Shown in pieces: positions 6,739 through 13,537 of a stretch of 24,454 bases of DNA (within the stretch, counting starts at the first letter, position 1; every line of letters begins with the position of its first letter). The DNA is from Streptosporangiaceae bacterium (GTDB lineage: Bacteria > Actinomycetota > Actinomycetes > Streptosporangiales > Streptosporangiaceae). The stretch spans positions 1 to 24,454 of the forward strand of contig JASIGD010000033.1 of the NCBI GenBank assembly GCA_030045295.1, written 5' to 3'. The notes beneath the pieces were generated by a model. That model ran no database searches. It saw only the letters and a program-made list of their open reading frames with translations, and had not been told where the DNA came from. The translations under genes were made by a program, and so were the position numbers.

Positions 6739-7788
6739 TTACGCTTCTCGCTCGCTGACCAGGCAGACCTTGCCGAACTCCGCTCGTACGCCCACCAGGC
6801 GTACCGGTCGGCGTCCGGTGAACCGCTGGAGCGCGTCCAGCGCGGCCCGTTCGATCGCCGGCGCGTCCGAGCTGGGGGAGGGGAGCGGCACCCCGTGGGT
6901 CTCGGTGATGAAAGGCGCGTAGCGCACCTTCACCACCACGCGTACCGCGGGCCGGGGCTCGCTGGCCAGGTCAGCGGCGAGCAGGCGGGCCAGGCGCGCC
7001 ACCTCGGCTTGCACCCGCGACCACTCGGCGATGTTCTGCTGGAAGGTCTCCTCCTTCCCGTGTCCCCGGGCCACGTACGGCGTGTCGTCCACGTCGGCGT
7101 CGCCGCGGCCGCGGCCGAGCAGCACCAGCCAAGGCCCCGTCATCGGGCCGAACACCGCCGCGAGCGCGTCCGGGTCAGCGGCCGCCAGGTCGCTGACGGT
7201 GCGGATGCCGAGATCGGCGAGCTTCTTGGCCGTCTTGGCGCCGATGCCCCACAGCGCGTCGGTGGGTCGGTCGCCGAGGATCTCGAACCAGTTCTGATGC
7301 GTCAGCCGGAACACGCCCGCCGGCTTGCCGAACCCGGTAGCCATCTTGGCCTGCAGCTTGTTCTCGCCGATCCCCACCGTGCAGTCGAGCTGGGTGGCCC
7401 CCCGAACGCCGGCCGCGAGCGAGCGGGCCAAGGCCTCCGGATCGTCGGTGTCCACGCCGAGGAACGCCTCGTCCCAGCCGAGCACCTCCACCACCGCGCC
7501 CGTCGCGCGAAGCACGGCCATGACCGAGTCCGAGGCCTCCTCGTAGGCGGCCCGGTCCACCGGCAGGAAGACGGCGTCGGGCAGCCGACGCGCGGCCGTC
7601 CGCAGCGGCAGGCCCGAGTGCACGCCGTGCTCGCGGGCCTCGTACGAGGCCGTACTGACCACGCCGCGTTTGGTCGGATCGCCGTCCCCGCCCACTACCA
7701 CCGGCCGCCCGCGCAACTCGGGATGCCGCAAGACCTCGACCGCAGCGATGAACTGGTCGAGGTCCACGTGCAGCACCCAGCGCGTCAC
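6739..7788 (-). CDS. dinB2: DinB2-like Y-family DNA polymerase (Pol IV family)
   Basis: Error-prone lesion-bypass polymerase. The N-terminal HVDLDQF holds metal-binding Asp9 and Asp11. The palm motif is GWDEAFLG (Asp105-Glu106), the helix-hairpin-helix reads GIGAKTAKKLADLGI, and a little-finger domain completes the 349 residues. The steric-gate position after DQF is Ile14, where E. coli DinB has Phe13. The mycobacterial DinB2 group has Leu there and is known to accept ribonucleotides. The protein ends at ...GKVCLVSEREA with no clamp-binding QLxLF-like motif, also like DinB2. The GTG at 7788 gives MTRWVLHVDLDQF, matching that group's N-terminus, though GGAG is only one base from the start. The subgroup assignment is by motif and not by alignment. 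Confidence 0.9.
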   Translation of the reverse strand: MTRWVLHVDLDQFIAAVEVLRHPELRGRPVVVGGDGDPTKRGVVSTASYEAREHGVHSGLPLRTAARRLPDAVFLPVDRAAYEEASDSVMAVLRATGAVVEVLGWDEAFLGVDTDDPEALARSLAAGVRGATQLDCTVGIGENKLQAKMATGFGKPAGVFRLTHQNWFEILGDRPTDALWGIGAKTAKKLADLGIRTVSDLAAADPDALAAVFGPMTGPWLVLLGRGRGDADVDDTPYVARGHGKEETFQQNIAEWSRVQAEVARLARLLAADLASEPRPAVRVVVKVRYAPFITETHGVPLPSPSSDAPAIERAALDALQRFTGRRPVRLVGVRAEFGKVCLVSEREA

Positions 7789-8005
7789 GCTCCAGTCTTA
7801 CCCGGCTGGGCCGTGATGACGAACACCGTGTTCACCAGAACGTGCGCCGCGGCGGCAGTCCCGGCGCCGCAGCGGCGCGGTGCTCCCGAGGCGCCAAGCT
7901 GACCGGCCGGGCACGTTTATACCTGCCGTGCGCTTTTTGCCGGGAATGTTCCCTTCTCTGCTTTGCCCGGGATGCTTACTTGCGCGCTGCATTTGCGGCC
8001 ACCGG

Positions 8006-8040
8006 CGTGATCACGGAGCTACCGCGTTTCCGCGGAAACG
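8006..8040. promoter_or_regulatory. Two palindromes in tandem, the second a perfect 16-mer
   Basis: CGTGATCACG (8006-8015) and CGTTTCCGCGGAAACG (8025-8040) are both exact palindromes nine bases apart, about 205-240 bp before the membrane-protein start. The 16-mer contains A/T-rich half sites, so chance is unlikely. Candidate operator for a dimeric regulator; which gene it controls is unknown. Confidence 0.45.
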
Positions 8041-8117
8041 TCTGGGCGGCCCGGCCAGTCCGGTGGCGGGGCCGCCTTAATTATTTACGCGCGGAAGAAA
8101 ACAGCCCGGCGGCCTAG

Positions 8118-8138
8118 CGCGATCGGCCGCTGATCGCG
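8118..8138. promoter_or_regulatory. 7-bp inverted repeat upstream of the membrane-protein gene
   Basis: CGCGATC (8118-8124) and GATCGCG (8132-8138) are exact inverted copies around a 7-base spacer, 107 bp before the GTG at 8246. Possible operator. Confidence 0.35.
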
Positions 8139-8245
8139 GCGAAGCACGGCGAAGACTCGCCGCGCAAATGTACTTTACGAAGCCGGGCGAGAGGAGGACG
8201 ATCGGCGGCAAGCAGCACGAGAGTGATTTATCAGAGGGATTGGCA

Positions 8246-9529
8246 GTGCTGAGTTCAGGGATCATTGACCTAGCCATTGGGCTGACCTTTGTGTTCGGCG
8301 TTACTGCCGCGCTTGCCTCCGTGGTCACCGAGATGATCGCACGCTTCATCGGGCTGCGCGGGGCGTACTTGCTTGATGGTCTGCGCGAGCTTGTTGACGG
8401 TAACGACGTGACCACGGACCTGAAAGATGCGCAAGCGGAATACGAGACGGTAAAGAGCCTGGTGGAGTCCGGTGCCGCCTCCGCTGCCGAGCCACCTCCC
8501 GCCGGGCCAGCACCGGCCGGGCCAGCCACTCCCGATCAAACCCCTCCCCAGCAGGTCCCTCCCGAGCAGCCTTCCGGCGAGCAAACCGCACCGACGACGC
8601 CATCGGCGACCGGTGCGCTACTCGGCGGCCCGATCTTGAGTAGCCAGGGCATGGCCGGCCAGATCTTCAGCCGGAAACTCACGCTGGCAGCGAGCGGAAC
8701 TCCGGGCCGTTTGCCCAAGATGACGCTGGACCAGGAGGCCGGAAACCTGTTGCGGCGGATCAGAAGCCTGTGGAGCCTGCGCAGGAGCCTGCCCTCCTAC
8801 ATTTCCGGGAGTTCGTTCGCCGACGCCGTTATCGACCTGGTGGTGCCCGATCCGGAAGGGCAGACGACGATGACCACCATTGAACAGGGCGTCGCGGCGC
8901 TGCCCGATATGGTGCCGTTCAAGCCGTCGCTGCAGGCCTTGATCAAGAACACCGAAGGTGACGTCAACCGGTTCCGGGCTTCGGTTGAGCAATGGTACGA
9001 CGACCATATGGACCGCGTATCGGGCTGGTATAAGCGGCACGTCGCGGTAATCACCCTCGTGGTCGGGGCCATCCTGGTCGTGCTGCTCAACATCAACGCC
9101 CTTACCATCGGGCGCACCCTTTATACCCAAAGCGCCGTCAGCACCGCCGTCAGCAACGTCGCCGTGAAAGACACCAACTGTCCCACCATCACTCCCAGTC
9201 CCAGCGCCAGCACAACTTCCGCCAAGAGCCAGGAGCAATGCCTGGAAGAGCTCCAAGGGCAGCTATCGGCTGCGGCCTCGGCCGGCCTGCCGATCGGCTG
9301 GGGTACCGTCCGCGACTGCACCGAGCCAGGCGCCCACTGCAACTGGCTGGACCAGCGCGGGATCTTCAGCCGGCACGGCGATTCCTTCTGGCAGCTGGTA
9401 CTGGTACTGATCGGCTTCGTCATCATGATCATCGCGCTCGTCCCCGGCGCCCAGTTCTGGTTCGGTCTCCTGAGCATGCTCGGCAGTTTGCGCGCGAGCG
9501 GCCCGAAACCCAGCGGGACCGAGAACTAA
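8246..9529 (+). CDS. Uncharacterised three-helix membrane protein with proline-rich linker
   Basis: The 427-residue protein has a hydrophobic segment near residues 6-30, a Pro/Ala/Gln-rich linker (about 80-125), a soluble middle region, a second transmembrane helix near 266-287 right after the motif WYDDHMDRVSGWYKR, an extracytoplasmic-looking stretch with four cysteines (312, 332, 358, 365), and a third helix near 382-410. The LPSYISGSSFADAVIDL and SGWYKR segments look like conserved blocks I have seen in unnamed bacterial membrane proteins, but I know of no assigned function. The GTG at 8246 has AGAGGGA six bases upstream and begins at the first helix. An ATG at 8168 is in frame but would add a charged, poorly coding extension. 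Transcribed alone. Confidence 0.75.
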   Translation: MLSSGIIDLAIGLTFVFGVTAALASVVTEMIARFIGLRGAYLLDGLRELVDGNDVTTDLKDAQAEYETVKSLVESGAASAAEPPPAGPAPAGPATPDQTPPQQVPPEQPSGEQTAPTTPSATGALLGGPILSSQGMAGQIFSRKLTLAASGTPGRLPKMTLDQEAGNLLRRIRSLWSLRRSLPSYISGSSFADAVIDLVVPDPEGQTTMTTIEQGVAALPDMVPFKPSLQALIKNTEGDVNRFRASVEQWYDDHMDRVSGWYKRHVAVITLVVGAILVVLLNINALTIGRTLYTQSAVSTAVSNVAVKDTNCPTITPSPSASTTSAKSQEQCLEELQGQLSAAASAGLPIGWGTVRDCTEPGAHCNWLDQRGIFSRHGDSFWQLVLVLIGFVIMIIALVPGAQFWFGLLSMLGSLRASGPKPSGTEN

Positions 9530-9555
9530 CCTGGAGCGGCCGCGCCAGCGCTCGC

Positions 9556-9590
9556 CCGGTCCGAGCCCGCCGACCCGCGGCTCGGACCGG
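9556..9590. terminator. Strong 12-bp hairpin between convergent genes (bidirectional terminator)
   Basis: CCGGTCCGAGCC (9556-9567) and GGCTCGGACCGG (9579-9590) pair perfectly around an 11-base loop. It fills the gap between the membrane-protein stop (9529) and the regulator stop (9594), as expected for a shared factor-independent terminator. Confidence 0.75.
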
Positions 9591-9593
9591 ATG

Positions 9594-11870
9594 TCACCCT
9601 TCCAGCAGCCCAAGTTCCCGGGCCCGAGCGACCGCCTCGCTCCGCGTGGTGGCCCCGAGCTTGCGGTAGACCGACATCGCCTGCGACTTGACCGTGTGCG
9701 GGGAGAGAAACAGCTCGGCGCCGATCTGCGGGAACGGCAGGTGCGTGGTAAGCAGCGGCAGCAGCCGGAGTTCGGCGCCGGTCAGCGCCGACGCACCCGG
9801 GACGGCGGACCCGCGCTCTTCGGCCAGCCGGGCCTGGAGCGCCCGGGCCTCGCCGACCAGCGTCCCGAGGTCCGGCCGGCGCTTGAGCAGCTCGTCGATC
9901 TCCTTCATGAGCATCCTGGCCCCCGCGAGGTCACCCAGGGCGAGGTGGACGCGAGTGAGCTCGATCCGGGCCTGCACGGCCAGGTGCGGGACCGCGTAGG
10001 TCAGCACCGGCCGCAGCCGCTGAGCACCGATCAGCTGCTGCCGGGCCGCCGCGGCGTCTCCTCGGTGCCAGCTGGCGCGGGCTTGCGCCGCGCAGACCAG
10101 CGGCGTGACGTAGCTGTCCTCGATCCCGGCCCGGCGCAGCACGGCGCGCGCTTGCCCGGCCAGGTCCTCGGCCTGGCTCCAGGCACCGCGCGCCATCGCC
10201 AACCAGGATCGTTCGCAGAGCGCGGTCGCGAGAACATCGGGTGCACCGACGTCCCCGCTGCCGATCGCGTCGCAGAAGTACTCGTCGCCGGCCTCCGGGT
10301 CCCCGCACAGGACGCGCGCGATCCCTTGGAAAAGCGCGGCGGCCGGCGCCACGATGCCTGCCGCCGCGAGTCCCCGGGCGGCCTCGTCCGCGTCGGAGCG
10401 CATCTGCTCGGCTCCGCGGCGGCACAGCACGGCCCGCAGGACAGCGGCCCACGCCTCGGCGGCCGGGTCATCAGGGCGGATCGCATCCCCGTACTGCCAG
10501 CGGTCGACCGCGTCCGCCCACCGTTCGGCCTCGACCGGCCGCCCCGTCCGCCCGGCGAGAATAGAGGCCCACACCGCGGCCATCGGCCGTCCTTCGATCC
10601 CGCCCCGGTCATCCAGCCACCGCATCCACCGCTGGACGGTGCTCACCCGGCCGCGCCGGTACGCCGGCAGGCACAGTTCTTCCACCAGGCGGGCCGCGGT
10701 GCCGACGTCCCCGCCGGCGATCGAGTATTCCAGCGCCTCCTCGGGCAGTCCGTTCCGTAGGTACCAGGCGGCGGCGCGGCGCCGCAAGACCGGGATCAGG
10801 TCGGGCTCGGTACGTTCCAGCTCGGCCAGCAGCATGTCCCGGAACAGGCGGTGGTAGCGGTACCAGAGGCCCCGACGGTCCAGCGGCACCAGCAGCAGGT
10901 TCGACCGGGCCAGCTCCGCGAGGCCCGTACCGGAGCCAGGGCGCTCCAGCATCGCCTCGCACAGCGGCGCGCACATCCGCTCCAGCACCGCGGTCCGGGT
11001 CAGGAACGCCCGCTGTGCTGGGGAGATCCGGGCCAGGAACTCCGACTCTACGTACTCGGTGATGAACCGGTCGTCCCCGCCGAACGAGGCCGCCGCGCTC
11101 GGCAGCGAGCCGCCCTCGCGCAGGTACAGCGCGGCCAGGTAGAGCCCGGCCGGCCATCCCTCGGTCCGCTGGTGCAGGTCCGCCACCTGATCCTCGCCGA
11201 GCGCCACCTCAGCCCCGCTCAGCAGCGCGGATGCTTCGTCAGGGGTGAGCGCCAGGTCGCGAGGCCCGATTTCCAGGATCTTGCCCTCGGCGCGCAGCCG
11301 GGCGATCCGCAGCGGCGGCTCGGACCGTCCGGCCAGCACCAGCCTGGAGCGACCCGGCACGTGCTCGGCCAGCACCGAAAGCGCGGCCCGGCATTCGGAG
11401 TCATGCAACACGTGCACGTCGTCCAGGACCAGCGCCACCGGCTCGGTCATCAACGAGAAGGCCGAGCCTAGCCGCGGCACCACCGAACCGGGCACCGAGC
11501 TCACCGGCGAGGCCAGCGCGTCGAACACCCGCCCGTCCACCGGCTCGATGGCGTCAAGGGCCTGCGCGACGTAGCTGAGCAGGACCTTCGGGTCGTTGTC
11601 CTTCTCGTCGACCGACACCCAGGCGAAAGCCTGGCCGTTACGCTCCGCCCACTGCGACAGCAGCGTCGTCTTCCCGTAGCCCGCGGGCGCGACCACCGAC
11701 ACGATCGGACGGGAGTTCTCCCGGGCCAGGCGTTCGACCAGCGGCGACCGCAGGATGCTGCCCGGCCGCGCCAGCGGCCGCAGCAGCTTCGACGCGACCA
11801 GGTCGGACGTGGTCCCGCCCTCGCGGTACACCCGGCCCGGCCGCTCACGCACGTCGCTGTCGTCAATCAC
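9594..11870 (-). CDS. MalT-like LuxR family transcriptional regulator (STAND ATPase)
   Basis: Large signal-transduction activator. An N-terminal segment TTSDLVASKLLRP is typical of MalT-like proteins, followed by Walker A APAGYGKTTLL and Walker B LVLDDVHVL, a winged-helix/TPR-like helical middle, and a C-terminal LuxR helix-turn-helix (LTGAELRLLPLL...FLSPHTVKSQAMSVYRKLG). Such proteins bind ATP and an inducer, oligomerise and activate promoters. The frame extends to an ATG at 11966, but those 32 codons have many A/T third positions and look non-coding. GTG 11870 is preferred; GGAGG lies about 13 bases upstream, which is loose. It diverges from a PLP-decarboxylase gene across 11871-12034, a possible target promoter. 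Inducer unknown. Confidence 0.88.
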   Translation of the reverse strand: MIDDSDVRERPGRVYREGGTTSDLVASKLLRPLARPGSILRSPLVERLARENSRPIVSVVAPAGYGKTTLLSQWAERNGQAFAWVSVDEKDNDPKVLLSYVAQALDAIEPVDGRVFDALASPVSSVPGSVVPRLGSAFSLMTEPVALVLDDVHVLHDSECRAALSVLAEHVPGRSRLVLAGRSEPPLRIARLRAEGKILEIGPRDLALTPDEASALLSGAEVALGEDQVADLHQRTEGWPAGLYLAALYLREGGSLPSAAASFGGDDRFITEYVESEFLARISPAQRAFLTRTAVLERMCAPLCEAMLERPGSGTGLAELARSNLLLVPLDRRGLWYRYHRLFRDMLLAELERTEPDLIPVLRRRAAAWYLRNGLPEEALEYSIAGGDVGTAARLVEELCLPAYRRGRVSTVQRWMRWLDDRGGIEGRPMAAVWASILAGRTGRPVEAERWADAVDRWQYGDAIRPDDPAAEAWAAVLRAVLCRRGAEQMRSDADEAARGLAAAGIVAPAAALFQGIARVLCGDPEAGDEYFCDAIGSGDVGAPDVLATALCERSWLAMARGAWSQAEDLAGQARAVLRRAGIEDSYVTPLVCAAQARASWHRGDAAAARQQLIGAQRLRPVLTYAVPHLAVQARIELTRVHLALGDLAGARMLMKEIDELLKRRPDLGTLVGEARALQARLAEERGSAVPGASALTGAELRLLPLLTTHLPFPQIGAELFLSPHTVKSQAMSVYRKLGATTRSEAVARARELGLLEG

Positions 11871-12034
11871 CGCAAACCGCGCCCCTCCGTACGGTCTGGC
11901 GTTCCATGCCCGACGTAGCCTCACAAACGGATCAAGACCGACAATAGACCAGCCCGGTCGATCCATTCCCGGCCCGCCCGCGCGTTCCGTGCCGGATTGG
12001 CGCTACCGTCGTGCCTGTGCAGGAAGGTGGTGCC

Positions 12035-13435
12035 ATGGGCGGCGGAACCGGCGAACGTGATGACCCGCGCGCGGCCTTGCTCGCCGACGCCGCCGAACGC
12101 GCCGGGCGCTACCTGCGCCAGCTCGCTGATCGCCCGGTCAACGCACCGCCCGAAGCGATACTCGCCCTGGACGAGCTGGACTTCCCGCTACCCGAGGCCG
12201 GGCTGGAGCCGTCTCGGGTGCTGGCGTTGCTGGACGAGGTGGGCTCGGCCGCCACGGTCGCGAGCGCGGGCCCGCGCTACTTCGGTTTCGTCATCGGCGG
12301 AGCGTGGCCGATTGCGGTCGCCGCCTCGTGGCTGCTCGCCGCGTGGGACCAGAACGCCGCGCTGTCCGTCATGTCCCCGGTGGCGACCCGCCTGGACTCG
12401 GTGGCGATCGAATGGGTGTGCCGGCTGCTCGGCCTGCCCGCCGGGACGTCAGGGGGATTCGTCTCCGGAGCGACGATGGCCAACGCAGCCTGCCTGGCGT
12501 CGGCTCGCGACGCCGTGCTGGCGAAGGCCGGCTGGGACGCCGCCTCTTTCGGGCTCGTCGGCGCGCCGCCCGTCCAAGTCGTGGTGGGTGCCGAGGTCCA
12601 CGCCACCGTGCTCAAGGCGCTGGGCCTCATCGGGCTCGGCCGCGGCCGGGCCACCTGGCTGCCCGTCGACGATCAGGGCCGGATCGTCCCGGACGACCTG
12701 CCGGACCTGGACCGCCCGGCGATCGTCTGCCTGCAGGCCGGCAACGTCAACAGCGGCGCCAGCGACCCGTTCGTCTCGCTCATCGACTGGGCGCACTCCC
12801 AGGGCGCGTGGGTACACGTCGACGGCGCCTTCGGGCTGTGGGCGGCCGCCTGCCCCGAGGTCGCTGGCCAGGTCGCCGGTGTCGCCGCCGCCGACTCCTG
12901 GGCCACCGATGCCCATAAATGGCTGAACACGACCTATGACTGCGGCCTTGCCCTGGTGCGCGACGGTGAGGCGCTGCGCGCCGCGATGCAAGCGGAGGCC
13001 GCCTACCTGCCCGTCGGCGCGGCCCGCGACCCGATGCTGTTTACGCCCCAGTCGTCCCAGCGCGCGCGGGGCGCCGAGGTGTGGGCCGTGCTGGCCGCCC
13101 TCGGCCGCGCCGGGGTTTCTCGCCTGGTCGGCCGGCACGTCGCGCTGGCCAGGCGGTTCGCGTCCGGCCTGTCCGCCGGGGGGCTCGAGATCCTGAACGA
13201 GGTACGGCTCAATCAGGTCGTGGCGGCCTGCGCGGACGCCGGTACGACCGGCGAGATGATCGCCGCGGTGCAGCGCGAGGGCACCTGCTGGTGCGGCCCG
13301 ACCACGTGGCGCGGACGCCGGGCCATGCGGGTCAGCATCAGCAACTGGGCGACAACCGAAGCCGACGTTGACCGCAGCGTGTCGGCGGTCCTGGCCGCGG
13401 CCCGGGTCCCCGCCGCAGCGCGGCCGCCGTCCTAG
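12035..13435 (+). CDS. Group II pyridoxal-phosphate-dependent decarboxylase
   Basis: Member of the aromatic-amino-acid/glutamate decarboxylase fold family (fold type I PLP enzymes). The cofactor lysine is Lys295 in DAHKWLN and the pyridine-nitrogen aspartate is Asp263 in HVDGAFG. SGATMANAACL fits the phosphate-binding loop and QAGNVNSGASDPF the region before the aspartate. At 466 residues the length is normal. The ATG at 12035 has GGAAGG seven bases upstream; GTGs at 12011 and 12017 lack a site. Probable products are amines from an amino acid, but the substrate cannot be assigned, and related enzymes of this subgroup also act as aldolases or lyases. It diverges from the MalT-like regulator, which may control it. 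Confidence 0.87.
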   Translation: MGGGTGERDDPRAALLADAAERAGRYLRQLADRPVNAPPEAILALDELDFPLPEAGLEPSRVLALLDEVGSAATVASAGPRYFGFVIGGAWPIAVAASWLLAAWDQNAALSVMSPVATRLDSVAIEWVCRLLGLPAGTSGGFVSGATMANAACLASARDAVLAKAGWDAASFGLVGAPPVQVVVGAEVHATVLKALGLIGLGRGRATWLPVDDQGRIVPDDLPDLDRPAIVCLQAGNVNSGASDPFVSLIDWAHSQGAWVHVDGAFGLWAAACPEVAGQVAGVAAADSWATDAHKWLNTTYDCGLALVRDGEALRAAMQAEAAYLPVGAARDPMLFTPQSSQRARGAEVWAVLAALGRAGVSRLVGRHVALARRFASGLSAGGLEILNEVRLNQVVAACADAGTTGEMIAAVQREGTCWCGPTTWRGRRAMRVSISNWATTEADVDRSVSAVLAAARVPAAARPPS

Positions 13436-13462
13436 CCGCTGCCCAGGATCCCCGGTCCTTCC

Positions 13463-13512
13463 TGATCGTGGACTTAAACCCCCGGAAATACCGAGGCAAC
13501 TGTCCACGATCA
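13463..13512. repeat. 11-bp inverted repeat element in the gap between convergent genes
   Basis: TGATCGTGGAC (13463-13473) and GTCCACGATCA (13502-13512) are exact inverted copies around a 28-base spacer. The 50-bp unit lies between the decarboxylase stop (13435) and the regulator stop (13538). It can act as a bidirectional terminator. The long spacer and less GC-rich content also fit a dispersed palindromic (REP/MITE-like) element, which only a genome search can show. Confidence 0.55.
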
Positions 13513-13537
13513 TCGGCCGGCCCGCCCGGCGGTCCGG

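Larger units (their letters stand above)
7789..8245. other. 457-bp intergenic region with three dyads
   Basis: No convincing gene is present. Codon choice in the frames here is unlike the neighbours and no ribosome binding site fits. The stretch between about 7905 and 8000 is visibly less GC-rich than the flanks. It should hold the promoters of the divergent dinB2 and membrane-protein genes. It contains the palindromes 8006-8015 and 8025-8040 and the inverted repeat 8118-8138. Confidence 0.6.

Noticed and set aside
7842..8117. Possible 91-residue gene in the large intergenic region
   Set aside because: No ribosome binding site, mixed third-position bases, and it runs across two palindromes; treated as non-coding.
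9591..10760. 389-residue open frame on the plus strand
   Set aside because: Antisense to the MalT-like regulator, and would start inside its terminator region.
11871..11966. ATG 11966 as start of the MalT-like regulator
   Set aside because: The 32 extra codons have many A/T third positions, unlike the rest of the gene, and no proper ribosome binding site.
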